This document shows positions 43,813 to 53,002 of a stretch of 64,000 nucleotides of DNA, in pieces. A model generated the notes under the pieces. The model had not been told where the DNA came from, did no database searches, and was given only the letters and a program-made list of their open reading frames with translations. The translations under genes and the position numbers were made by a program. This DNA comes from WTFY01 sp026713925 (GTDB taxonomy: Bacteria > Pseudomonadota > Gammaproteobacteria > UBA4575). Each line of letters begins with the position of its first letter. Within the stretch, counting starts at the first letter, position 1. The stretch spans positions 1,798,001 through 1,862,000 of the forward strand of contig OY759361.1 of the NCBI GenBank assembly GCA_963662355.1, given 5' to 3'.

Positions 43813-44268
43813 TCAGTCAGTCTCATGTGGGTACGGGAGCAGTACACCCTGCTTTTTCAGGCTGGCTGCCACTTCAGGCGGCATGTAGTTCTCATCGTGT
43901 TTGGCCAACACCTCCTGTGCGACAAATACACCTTTTTCGTTCAACAACCCCTGTGCGACGATTCCCTGCCCTTCCCTGAACAAATCAGGCAGCAACCCCG
44001 TATATCGAACCCTGATGGAACGGCCCATGTCAGTCAGATCAAACTCTGTCGTCAACCCATCATTTTCCTTCACCACGCTGCCGGTGACCACCAGCCCGCC
44101 CACCCTGAACAGCTTGTTCCCCTGCACCTCCCCTGCCACCACCTGGGAGGGCGTGTGAAATAACATAATATTCTGTCGCATAGCGTATAAAACCAATGCC
44201 ACTGCACTGCTGAAGCCAATTAGGAGTATGACCATAAAAATCAGACGTTGTTTCCTTTTGGTGCGCAC
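43813..44268 (-). CDS. ccmE: Haem chaperone CcmE
   Basis: Binds haem covalently and delivers it to CcmF. 151 residues: N-terminal membrane anchor, OB-fold domain, haem-linking His124 in LAKHDENYMPPEV. Start GTG. Base composition changes within this gene: the 5' part (from about 44,160) is near 42% G+C while the rest is about 58-63%. Confidence 0.95.
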   Translation of the reverse strand: MRTKRKQRLIFMVILLIGFSSAVALVLYAMRQNIMLFHTPSQVVAGEVQGNKLFRVGGLVVTGSVVKENDGLTTEFDLTDMGRSIRVRYTGLLPDLFREGQGIVAQGLLNEKGVFVAQEVLAKHDENYMPPEVAASLKKQGVLLPYPHETD

Positions 44269-44275
44269 GGATCAA

Positions 44276-44425
44276 TCACTGTTCAAGATTTTGTTCAATT
44301 TCCCTTAGAATCTTTTTTGTACGCCGACTAGCAAGTACCATGCCCAGCGCTAACACTAGTACCGTAATACCATATGCACCCCATACAAAAAAGGCCTTGC
44401 CATCCATGTAAAAAAATTCTTGCAC
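44276..44425 (-). CDS. ccmD: Haem exporter accessory protein CcmD
   Basis: 49-residue single-helix protein that stabilises CcmABC and releases holo-CcmE. Too small for usual cutoffs. It reads QEFFYMDGKAFFVWGAYG, then a hydrophobic helix and a basic tail with RRTKKILREIEQ, exactly the CcmD pattern. GTG 44425 is supported by AAGGA seven bases upstream inside the end of ccmC; two bases separate it from the ccmC stop. An internal ATG at 44407 would cut off the conserved FF. Confidence 0.9.
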   Translation of the reverse strand: MQEFFYMDGKAFFVWGAYGITVLVLALGMVLASRRTKKILREIEQNLEQ

Positions 44426-44427
44426 AA

Positions 44428-45165
44428 TCAGTTCCTTGCCAGAAGCTTCTTTACCCAGTTGGTCAGGCGCTCACGATACAAGATTTCATTTCGCATGCGA
44501 ATGAACAGCAAGCCAAAAAAATAAACCTGAAACGCTGCAGCCATAACCAATAGTGGATACAGCATGCTTGGGTGTACTGACGGAGATTTTGAAAGCAGCT
44601 GCATATTCGGCTGGTGTAAAGAACTCCACCATGTCACAGAGTAATGAATGATCGGAATGTTAATTACTCCTGTCACTGCCAAAATGCTAGCAACCCTGGC
44701 TGCAACCCGGGAATCTTCAATAGCCGAGTGAATGGCAATGATACCCAAATATAAAAACAGCAAAATCAGTTCCGAAGTAAGCCTAGCATCCCACTGCCAG
44801 TATGTCCCCCAAGTCGGTTTCCCCCAAAGCATACCGGTAATCAATGCAAGAGCTGTAAACATTGCCCCAATCACTGCACATTCAGATACTACAATTTCGG
44901 AAACTTTTGTCCTCCACACCAACGCTATAAAACCTGCCACGGCCATTACAACGTATACAAACATAGACATCCATGCAGCAGGTACGTGAACAAATATAAT
45001 TCGGTAGGACTCCCCTTGCTGATAATCAGCAGGCGCAACAAACAGGCCCCAGTAGAAACCTACAATCATTAGTACCACTGTGAAACCTGTCAGCCAAGGA
45101 ACCCACTTGCCAGACCACTCGTAATAATACTTCAACGAGGACAATTTACGCAGGTAATTCCACAT
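44428..45165 (-). CDS. ccmC: Haem exporter/transfer subunit CcmC
   Basis: Six-helix membrane protein delivering haem to CcmE. 245 residues; the tryptophan-rich WGTYWQWDARLTSEL is the CcmC version of the WWD motif, flanked by haem-ligand His in FVHVPAAWMSM and WWSSLHQ. ATG start, three bases after ccmB. About 43-45% G+C. Confidence 0.96.
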   Translation of the reverse strand: MWNYLRKLSSLKYYYEWSGKWVPWLTGFTVVLMIVGFYWGLFVAPADYQQGESYRIIFVHVPAAWMSMFVYVVMAVAGFIALVWRTKVSEIVVSECAVIGAMFTALALITGMLWGKPTWGTYWQWDARLTSELILLFLYLGIIAIHSAIEDSRVAARVASILAVTGVINIPIIHYSVTWWSSLHQPNMQLLSKSPSVHPSMLYPLLVMAAAFQVYFFGLLFIRMRNEILYRERLTNWVKKLLARN

Positions 45166-45168
45166 TAT

Positions 45169-45837
45169 TTAACCCATACTTATTCTCAATGAAGCACTGA
45201 TAGCAAAAGGAGCTAAAATCAGCGCAAGAATCAAGCCTGCACCCAGCATGGCCAACTGTCCTGAAACAGCTAATCCGTCCATAGAAGCACTCACGGCTGA
45301 TGAGGCGAATATCAAAACTGGAATATAAAGCGGCAAAACAAGCATACCTAGTAACATTCCCCCACCTCTCAACCCCACCGTAAGCGCTGCCCCAATTGCA
45401 CCGACCAGACTCAATATAGGTGTGCCAAGTAATATCGTGACCCACAACACAGGAAGCGCCTGACCCGGTATGTGCAGGAGCAAAGCCATCAGTGGCACAA
45501 TGCCCAGCATAGGCACCCCGGTAATAAGCCAATGTGCAACAACCTTCCCAAATATCAACAACGAAATAGGATGCGGACTTAAAAACAGTTGCTCAATGCT
45601 GCCATCTTCAAAATCCTGTCTGAAAATACTTTCCACAGATATCAGTGCCGCCAGTAACGTCGTAACCCAGACCAGGCCTGGTGCCAGCTGACTCAAAAAA
45701 TGAACATCCGGACTTACCCCTAGAGGGAAAAGTGTTGTCACAATCACGTAGAACAAAACCGGGTTCATCAATTCTGCGCGTCGCCGGAAAGCCACCAGCA
45801 AGTCACGTCGAATGACAGTCAGAAATACATTCAGCAC
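45169..45837 (-). CDS. ccmB: Haem ABC exporter permease CcmB
   Basis: 222 residues, six hydrophobic segments. Family marks: RRDLLVAFRRRAELMNPVLFY at the N-terminus, EDGSIEQLFLSPHP and LPLYIPVLIF. Pairs with CcmA to power release of CcmE-haem. ATG is two bases after the ccmA stop. Confidence 0.95.
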   Translation of the reverse strand: MLNVFLTVIRRDLLVAFRRRAELMNPVLFYVIVTTLFPLGVSPDVHFLSQLAPGLVWVTTLLAALISVESIFRQDFEDGSIEQLFLSPHPISLLIFGKVVAHWLITGVPMLGIVPLMALLLHIPGQALPVLWVTILLGTPILSLVGAIGAALTVGLRGGGMLLGMLVLPLYIPVLIFASSAVSASMDGLAVSGQLAMLGAGLILALILAPFAISASLRISMG

Positions 45838-45839
45838 GA

Positions 45840-46475
45840 CTATGAAAGGGCAATTCGCTTGACCCGATGTTCCGGAAGTTTCAGTTCACGGTGTGTTGTG
45901 ACGATCAATATGCCCTGTCTGTCCAAGTGATTTTCTAAATTCAGTTCAAATTTACCGATAAACTCCTTGTCCAAAGCGGTAAGCGGCTCATCCAGCACCC
46001 AGATGGCTCTATGTTCCAACTGCAGCTTAGCCAATGCGACACGACGCTTTTGCCCTGCTGAAAGCTTTCCTACAAGAACATCCCTTTGTTTAAACAGCCC
46101 CACAGCACGAACTACTTCCTTTACCTCAGATTCATTGCCATCCGAACCTGTCAAGCGTTGCATGAACAACAGGTTTTCCAGCACTGTCAGATCCAGTTTC
46201 ACACCTGACTGATGCCCGACATACGATATCTGCTGCCTGAAACCCTCATGCTTGTATATGGATTCATCACACCAGGTCACCTCACCCTCAGAAGGATAGC
46301 TAAACCCACACAAAATCCTCAGCAAACTGGTCTTGCCACTTCCATTGTTACCTTGAACCAGCAAAGTCTCACCGGATTCAATTGTGAAACCCAGATTGGA
46401 AAACAGTTCCGTACTACCTCTTACACATTTCAGGCCATGTGCTCTGAGCACGCTTGCCGCTTGTGTATGCATCAC
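45840..46475 (-). CDS. ccmA: Haem ABC exporter ATPase CcmA
   Basis: 211 residues, ABC ATPase: Walker A GNNGSGKT at 42-49, signature SAGQKRRVALAKL, Walker B IWVLDEPLTALD. First gene of ccmABCDEFGHI; divergent from mfd across about 250 bases (46476-46725), which holds no recognised gene. Confidence 0.95.
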   Translation of the reverse strand: MMHTQAASVLRAHGLKCVRGSTELFSNLGFTIESGETLLVQGNNGSGKTSLLRILCGFSYPSEGEVTWCDESIYKHEGFRQQISYVGHQSGVKLDLTVLENLLFMQRLTGSDGNESEVKEVVRAVGLFKQRDVLVGKLSAGQKRRVALAKLQLEHRAIWVLDEPLTALDKEFIGKFELNLENHLDRQGILIVTTHRELKLPEHRVKRIALS

Positions 46476-46725
46476 TTTGTATTCAATCAGGTAAAATACA
46501 GGTCAAGACAGGTGGCTCATAAAATTGAAACAGAATCTTAACACGCAGTGACCTAAAAACAATGAGCGAACCATGGCAAGTAGATCAAATAAACTGAATC
46601 AACTAGATGCGGTCTCTAATCATGCAAACCACACGGCAGACAGGAACAATTTTCTCACGAGAGTCGTATACAATTTGGACCACCTCCCATGATCGCCCAA
46701 AAACCATGTATCCACGCTTTAACCC

Positions 46726-49700
46726 ATGAACTTCTTCAACCTTCCACTGCCCAGTAAGTCCACAACTCATATTACTTGGGGACAAATTTATGGTTGCAGC
46801 AAAAGTCTTGCGCTTGCAGTAGCAATCGAGCGCTACTCCGGGCTGACCTTGATCATCACTCCGGATATCCAGTCTGCACAAATACTGGAAAGCGAACTTA
46901 CATATTTTTGCGACCCGTCAAAAAATATTTTCGTGTTTCCGGATTACGAAACCCTTCCTTATGATGTGTTTTCACCCCATGAAGATATCATTTCTGACCG
47001 ACTACTTACCTTACGGTCACTGCTGAACGGAAAATGCGATGTATTAATCGTTTCAGTCACAACCTTCATGGCCAGACTTGCACCCAAATCCTTCATCCAG
47101 ACTCAGACCTTGAACCTTACAGCAGGTGACCAGCTTGACTCGAATGACCTTAAGCAAACCCTAGTCAGAGCAGGCTACCAGTATGTTTCTCAAGTTATGT
47201 CACATGGCGAATTTGCTGTGCGTGGATCTATCATTGACCTATACCCCATGGGCTGTAGCCAGCCATACCGGATTGATCTGTTTGATGATGAGATTGAAAC
47301 AATTCGTGCATTCAATCCTGAAAACCAGATTTCAAGTGATCATGCAGATGAAATCCAAGTTCTCCCTGCCAAAGAATTTCCAACAGATGAAAACGCCGTC
47401 AGACGTTTCAGACAGAACTACAGGATTGAGTTTGAAGGTGATCCAAACAAAAGCATAATTTATCGGGACGTCAGCAATTACAGCCTGCCCCGTGGAGCTG
47501 AATATTACCTGCCCTTGTTTTGCAAACAGACCAATACATTATTCAACTACCTCCCTGAACAGTACCAGCTGGTCCTGATCGAAGATATCCTTGAAATTGC
47601 CAAGGACTTTGATAATGAAGTACTTGAACGGTATGAACAGAGAAAAGATGATCAGGAATTTCCACCGCTACGCCCAGAACAGCTGTGGGTATCTCCCACA
47701 TGGCTTGAAAAGCAGCTGAAGCAGTTCAGGACAATCCGCTTGCAGCAACACAAGCTCGAGCGCACGTTACATGGCCAGTACAACCTAGGCACCCGCACCT
47801 TACCCGCTCTTACTATAAATTCACGCATAACCGACCCGGCAGGCGAACTTAAACGGTTTATCAAATCCAGTGCATGCAAGATACTGTTTCTTGCTGAATC
47901 TCATGGCCGAAGGGAATATCTACTGGATGTGCTAAAAGGCTTTGATTTGCACCCACGCACTGTCACTGGTTGGCAGGAATTTATGAGTCTGGAATCAACT
48001 CTGGCAATTTCAGTTGGCCCCCTTGAGCAAGGCCTGATTCTGCCTGAAAGCAAGATTGCGGTCATCACTGAAAGCAATCTGTTTGGCATACGTGTGAAAC
48101 AGAAAAGAAAGCGTAGAAGACAGATACGGGATGCCGAAGCATTAATCAAAGATCTAGCAGAACTAAGTGAAGGCTCGCCCATGGTACATGAAGATCACGG
48201 TGTCGGCCGATATCGAGGCCTGAAAACACTGAATCTCAGCGGTACTGAAACAGAATTCCTGACTCTGGAATACGCTAACAGCGACATCTTGTACGTGCCT
48301 GTATCTTCCATGCATCTTGTTAGCCGCTACACAGGAGCCTCGGAAGAAAATGCACCTTTGCATCGACTGGGTGGTGAAGCTTGGAAAAATATAAAGCGTC
48401 GTGCAGCAGCATGCACCCATGATGTAGCTGTAGAATTACTCGACATTTATTCGCGCCGTGAAGCTAGAAAGGGCTATCAATATGCGGTTGATCATCAAGA
48501 ACTGAATTTGTTTGGATCAACCTTCATCTATGAAGAAACACCTGACCAGCAAAAAGCTATTGATGATGTCATTGCAGATATGGAGTCGCAGAAACCCATG
48601 GACCGTGTAGTCTGTGGCGATGTAGGCTTTGGTAAAACTGAAGTTGCCATGCGTGCTGCTTTCGTAGCCGCTTCAGTCGGCAAACAGGTAGCAATCCTAG
48701 TGCCTACTACATTACTTGCCCTGCAGCACTTTCAGAACTTTAGTGACCGATTTTCTGACTGGCCGATACGCATTGAACATATTTCACGATTTGTTTCTGC
48801 CAAAAACCAAGAGATCATAAAGAACAGACTGAAAGATGGAAGCATCGATATCATCATCGGTACGCATAAGCTACTTAGCCAGGATATCAAATTCAGAAAC
48901 CTTGGCCTGATAATCGTCGATGAAGAGCAGCGCTTTGGTGTTCGCCAGAAAGAGACACTAAAAATAATGCGAACCGAGGTGGACGTCTTGACCCTGACAG
49001 CTACTCCTATTCCAAGAACACTGAATATGTCATTAAGCGGGCTGCGAGACCTCTCCATCATTGCAACTCCTCCCAACCACCGTCACGCCATAAAAACATT
49101 TATAGGTACCTGGAACTCCAGCCTGATACAGGAAGCCTGTATTCGTGAACTGAAACGTGGCGGGCAAATCTTTTTTCTCCACAATGAAGTCAGAAGCATA
49201 GAGAAAACGGCCAGAGAGATACAACAACTGTTGCCCGATATCAAAGTCGGGATTGCACATGGCAAGATGCCTGAACGGGACCTGGAACAGGTGATGCTGG
49301 ATTTTTACCACCAGCGTTTTAGCATACTTGTATGCACCACAATTATAGAAAATGGAATCGATATTCCATCAGCCAACACCATTATTATCAACCGTGCTGA
49401 CAAGCTGGGACTTTCACAACTGCACCAGATCCGTGGAAGGGTTGGCAGATCTCATCATCGGGCCTATGCCTATATGATTACACCTCCTAGGGCCGCAATA
49501 ACCGAGGATGCAGTGAAACGACTTGACGCTATAGAAGCGCTGGAAGACTTGGGTGCAGGGTTTACGGTAGCCACTCATGATCTGGAAATCAGGGGGGCTG
49601 GCGAACTGCTCGGTGCCGAGCAAAGCGGCCAAATTCATGAAATTGGCTTTAGCCTGTACAACCAACTCCTGGCACGCACCGTAGCAGCTCTCAAGGCAGG

Positions 49701-50181
49701 GGAAATACCCTCACCTGATCTACCACCAGATCATGGCACTGAAGTAGACCTCGGAGTACCTGCCTTGCTACCTGAAAATTTTGTGCCGGATGTGCATGCC
49801 AGATTGATACTTTACAAGCGTATAGCAAATGCCAAGAATATGGATGACCTAGATGATCTGGAAGCAGAACTTGTTGACCGGTTCGGTCTATTGCCTGAAT
49901 ACACAAAAAATCTTTTTCAAGTTACACAGCTTAAACTGGTTGCCAAGAATTTTGACGTTACACGAATTCAAGCCGGAAACACAATTGTTCATCTGAGCTT
50001 TGCCAAATCACCTAATATAGATATAACCAAATTGCTGGCACTTGTGCAAAGTGAACCAGCTACCTATAAACTGGGCAGTGCTGAGAAACTCACGGTATAT
50101 GCTGAAATGAACAACGTCCAAGAACGGTTAGACACGGTTGTAGGGCTGCTGGGTAACCTACGGTTGAAGCAGGCAGCCTAA
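46726..50181 (+). CDS. mfd: Transcription-repair coupling factor
   Basis: Removes RNA polymerase stalled at DNA damage and recruits UvrA. 1151 residues: N-terminal UvrB-like domains, RNA-polymerase-interacting domain (about 480-545), RecG-like translocase with Walker A GDVGFGKTEVAMR (about 630-642), DEEQRFGVRQKE near 731, TATPIPRTLNMS and the helicase C-terminal GRVGRSHHRAYAY, then the C-terminal TRCF domain. Normal length. csiV follows by 21 bases. Confidence 0.97.
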   Translation: MNFFNLPLPSKSTTHITWGQIYGCSKSLALAVAIERYSGLTLIITPDIQSAQILESELTYFCDPSKNIFVFPDYETLPYDVFSPHEDIISDRLLTLRSLLNGKCDVLIVSVTTFMARLAPKSFIQTQTLNLTAGDQLDSNDLKQTLVRAGYQYVSQVMSHGEFAVRGSIIDLYPMGCSQPYRIDLFDDEIETIRAFNPENQISSDHADEIQVLPAKEFPTDENAVRRFRQNYRIEFEGDPNKSIIYRDVSNYSLPRGAEYYLPLFCKQTNTLFNYLPEQYQLVLIEDILEIAKDFDNEVLERYEQRKDDQEFPPLRPEQLWVSPTWLEKQLKQFRTIRLQQHKLERTLHGQYNLGTRTLPALTINSRITDPAGELKRFIKSSACKILFLAESHGRREYLLDVLKGFDLHPRTVTGWQEFMSLESTLAISVGPLEQGLILPESKIAVITESNLFGIRVKQKRKRRRQIRDAEALIKDLAELSEGSPMVHEDHGVGRYRGLKTLNLSGTETEFLTLEYANSDILYVPVSSMHLVSRYTGASEENAPLHRLGGEAWKNIKRRAAACTHDVAVELLDIYSRREARKGYQYAVDHQELNLFGSTFIYEETPDQQKAIDDVIADMESQKPMDRVVCGDVGFGKTEVAMRAAFVAASVGKQVAILVPTTLLALQHFQNFSDRFSDWPIRIEHISRFVSAKNQEIIKNRLKDGSIDIIIGTHKLLSQDIKFRNLGLIIVDEEQRFGVRQKETLKIMRTEVDVLTLTATPIPRTLNMSLSGLRDLSIIATPPNHRHAIKTFIGTWNSSLIQEACIRELKRGGQIFFLHNEVRSIEKTAREIQQLLPDIKVGIAHGKMPERDLEQVMLDFYHQRFSILVCTTIIENGIDIPSANTIIINRADKLGLSQLHQIRGRVGRSHHRAYAYMITPPRAAITEDAVKRLDAIEALEDLGAGFTVATHDLEIRGAGELLGAEQSGQIHEIGFSLYNQLLARTVAALKAGEIPSPDLPPDHGTEVDLGVPALLPENFVPDVHARLILYKRIANAKNMDDLDDLEAELVDRFGLLPEYTKNLFQVTQLKLVAKNFDVTRIQAGNTIVHLSFAKSPNIDITKLLALVQSEPATYKLGSAEKLTVYAEMNNVQERLDTVVGLLGNLRLKQAA

Positions 50182-50202
50182 CCTATTTCGAGCCATCTAC
50201 AT

Positions 50203-50898
50203 ATGAAATCTCTCAGCCAGACAAAATGCATGCTGGTCCTGTTACTGCTTTGGACCTGTCCTGCTGCATATGCAAAAGACTACATAGTTGAGATAATTTT
50301 GTTTGCCAATGTACTGGACGAAAAAGAATCATCTTTGCAGTTTCCAGACCAAGCGGTTCTACCGGATTTGGAAGACGCAATCCCGTTGGATGACAGTGCA
50401 GTATTTTATGATTTCCTGCCCCTTTCCCAAGACGAACTACGACTACATCAACAAGCTGCAGCACTTGCAACATCAGGGAAATACAGGATCCTGAAGCATG
50501 TAGCCTGGTTACAACCTGGCCTCGCAAAAGAAGAAGCTATTCCCGTTCGTATTCACGCAGGGATGGATTACAGCAATGAATCTTGGCAGTACACACCTGT
50601 GACTGTCGATTCCAGCAACAATGTAGTGCAGGAAATATTTCCGACCCATGAGTTGGACGGCACCATCAAAGTGGTCCTGGGTCGTTATCTGCATGTATTC
50701 ACAGACCTGATCTATCGAAGGCCCTTCAAGGTTAAGGCTGAAGCAAGCCATGAATCGGATACAACCGGGCATGATTTTGTACTGGCAGATTATGCGTTAA
50801 AGGCGCATAGGAAAATGCGTAGCAAGGAGCTGCACTATATTGACCACCCATTTATTGGCATCCTGATTGAAATACACCCGGCAGGGAGCCAGGAGTAA
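50203..50898 (+). CDS. csiV: CsiV family protein
   Basis: 231 residues with a signal peptide (LLLLWTCPAAYAK), then the CsiV/DUF2803 pattern: YIVEIILFA, HVAWLQPGL, GTIKVVLGRYLHVFTDL and KELHYIDHPFIGILIEI. In Vibrio cholerae CsiV is a periplasmic peptidoglycan-binding activator of the synthase LpoA-PBP1A. Position downstream of mfd is conserved in gammaproteobacteria. ATG start. Confidence 0.85.
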   Translation: MKSLSQTKCMLVLLLLWTCPAAYAKDYIVEIILFANVLDEKESSLQFPDQAVLPDLEDAIPLDDSAVFYDFLPLSQDELRLHQQAAALATSGKYRILKHVAWLQPGLAKEEAIPVRIHAGMDYSNESWQYTPVTVDSSNNVVQEIFPTHELDGTIKVVLGRYLHVFTDLIYRRPFKVKAEASHESDTTGHDFVLADYALKAHRKMRSKELHYIDHPFIGILIEIHPAGSQE

Positions 50899-50908
50899 AG
50901 TTCCCAGA

Positions 50909-51661
50909 TCATTGAATCACGAACCGTTTAACAGAAGCCACCATAAGCTGCCTGGTTAATACCATACCCTGTCTTGCAGTGTTGTGAACTTTGCTCATAT
51001 TAATATTAAATTTGTTTTCCCTGATCCCGGCTGCCCAATTGACACAAAATGCACACGTTGCATAACAAAGATTCAATTCTCTAGCTAAGGCTGCCTCAGG
51101 CATAGCTGTCATACCGACTATGTCGCAGCCATCATTTTTCATACGCATCACTTCGGCTGCGGTTTCCAGTCGAGGCCCCTGCGTGACTCCATACGTACTG
51201 CTGCTCACTATTTCAAGGTCAAGCCCTGCTGCAGCCCGAAGCAGGATATCCCTAAGCTCGTGACAATACGGCTCAACAAAATCAGTATGGATCACTTGAT
51301 CCAGGTCTTGTTCAAAAAAAGTATGCTTGCGACCACAGGTATAGTCGATGATCTGATCGGGAATCACAATTTTTTCAGGAGGACAGTTTGAACTGATGCC
51401 ACCAACAGCAGCCATGCCAATAATATGGGTAACACCTGTACTATACAAAGCCCAGATATTGGCGCGGTAATTGACCATGTGCGGGGGGATTGTGTGTTCA
51501 TGCCCATGTCTTGGTAAATAAACAACTTCATGGCCTGCCAGTTGAACAGTCGTCAATGCGCTGCTACATGTACCAAACGGTGTATCGACTTCCTGTTTAC
51601 TAATTACTTCCAGTTCACCAATTGGAGTGGTTCCACCAAGGATTGCAAGCCGCCTTGTCAT
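50909..51661 (-). CDS. mtnP: Methylthioadenosine/methylthioinosine phosphorylase
   Basis: 250 residues, PNP/MTAP fold: ILGGTTPIGELE, LPRHGHEHTIPPHMVNYRANIWAL (split by the phosphate site), MTAMPEAALARELNLCYA. The purine-site region reads FCVNWAAG, with Asn where adenine-specific enzymes carry Asp, so S-methyl-5'-thioinosine is the more likely substrate, as in Pseudomonas MTIP (inference). Salvages the methylthio by-product of polyamine or homoserine-lactone synthesis. 51662-51855 upstream has no gene. Confidence 0.88.
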   Translation of the reverse strand: MTRRLAILGGTTPIGELEVISKQEVDTPFGTCSSALTTVQLAGHEVVYLPRHGHEHTIPPHMVNYRANIWALYSTGVTHIIGMAAVGGISSNCPPEKIVIPDQIIDYTCGRKHTFFEQDLDQVIHTDFVEPYCHELRDILLRAAAGLDLEIVSSSTYGVTQGPRLETAAEVMRMKNDGCDIVGMTAMPEAALARELNLCYATCAFCVNWAAGIRENKFNINMSKVHNTARQGMVLTRQLMVASVKRFVIQ

Positions 51662-51855
51662 TTTTATGTGCTCCCTTCATGCATGCATGAGCCAGTCCTG
51701 TAGCGCACACCATTAACAGACCTAATGTGCTGTCCAATTCTTGGCATTTTGATAACACGCGCTGAACTAGGCTACATTACTTTTCCCGGAATCTAGAATC
51801 CACAGCAGGTCAAGTTTTCACTACATTATAGGATGGCAGCAGATACGACCAGATA

Positions 51856-52971
51856 TTATGGCTTCGGAGGAGAAACTGTATCATCAGCATTGTCAAAGTG
51901 CAGGACATGTGTTGGATAGGCAATGCTTGCATGATGATCCTCTATAATTGCAGAAATTTTCAGTAAAACATCCTGCTTGACTTCGTGAAACCTTATCCAG
52001 TTTGTTGTGTTGGTAAATGTGTATACAAAAAAGTCAACAGATGAATCACTGAACTGATTGAAATTTACAATCATGGTCTGTTTTTTGTCTATCTCATCGT
52101 GCTGAGTCAACATTTGCTTGACTTCATTCACAATTGCATCCATTTCATGAAGGTCATCGTAACGAATACCAATCGTTTCATAGATTCTTCGATGCGACAT
52201 ACGGGATGGATTTTCCACAATGATACTTGTAAAAATTGAATTGGGTACATAAAGAGGCCGTTTGCTGAAAGTGCAGATTCTGGTTTGACGCCATCCTATT
52301 TCCTCCACTGTCCCCTCTATTTCCTTATCAGGCGAACAGATCCAATCCCCAACCTTGAAGGGGCGGTCCAAGTAAATCATCAGTCCACCAAAAAAATTAG
52401 ACAGCAGGTCTTTGGCAGCAAAACCTATTGCTATACCACCAATACCACCAAAAGCCAAGATGCCTGAAATACTAAACCCCAGTGTCTGCAGCATGACCAA
52501 AGCTGCAGTGATAAAAATGGATGCATTGATAAGTTTGACTAATGCATTGGAAGTTGTGATATCAACGCTTCGGCCTTTCTCGGAACGCTGCCTGATATAA
52601 GCTTTTTCAAATTCCTTGACAAACCGGATCAAAAACCAAGTGAGTATCAAGATGACACAAACATTCCTTACCGGATCGATAGCCTTGAATATCTCAGCTC
52701 CTGTTTTACCCGCTACAATATCAGCTGCAAACAATACCCCTATCACCCATATCATCACTTGCAGGGGTTTCTGCACGGCATGGACAAATGCATCATCCCA
52801 AGGATTCATTGACTGCTGAGCTTTCTTGGCCAGTCTGCGTAAAAGTAGACTGACTAAAAAGTTAAACAACAGGACTGTAAATACAATTACAAACACCTGT
52901 ATTACCCAAGTGCCTGCAAAACCATAGGAGCCCAAATCTACAAAAATCTTTGGGACTTGTATGCTTTCCAT
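51856..52971 (-). CDS. MscS-family mechanosensitive channel
   Basis: 371 residues. Four to five membrane helices; the pore-lining helix region reads GISGILAFGGIGGIAIGFAAKDLLSNFFGG (quoted here only as its GIGGIAIGFAAKDLLSN core), followed by the MscS beta-domain with DRPFKVGDWI and VEEIGWRQTRI. It belongs to the larger YnaI/YbdG-like group rather than short MscS, judged by the extra N-terminal helices. Inner membrane; releases solutes under hypo-osmotic shock. ATG start. Confidence 0.92.
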   Translation of the reverse strand: MESIQVPKIFVDLGSYGFAGTWVIQVFVIVFTVLLFNFLVSLLLRRLAKKAQQSMNPWDDAFVHAVQKPLQVMIWVIGVLFAADIVAGKTGAEIFKAIDPVRNVCVILILTWFLIRFVKEFEKAYIRQRSEKGRSVDITTSNALVKLINASIFITAALVMLQTLGFSISGILAFGGIGGIAIGFAAKDLLSNFFGGLMIYLDRPFKVGDWICSPDKEIEGTVEEIGWRQTRICTFSKRPLYVPNSIFTSIIVENPSRMSHRRIYETIGIRYDDLHEMDAIVNEVKQMLTQHDEIDKKQTMIVNFNQFSDSSVDFFVYTFTNTTNWIRFHEVKQDVLLKISAIIEDHHASIAYPTHVLHFDNADDTVSPPKP

Positions 52972-53002
52972 ATGCTTACACGTTACCTGAAAATGTATGC
53001 CA

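Noticed and set aside
46573..46690. Short open frame before mfd on the plus strand
   Set aside because: Only 38 codons, no ribosome site and no recognisable sequence; lies in the ccmA/mfd promoter region.
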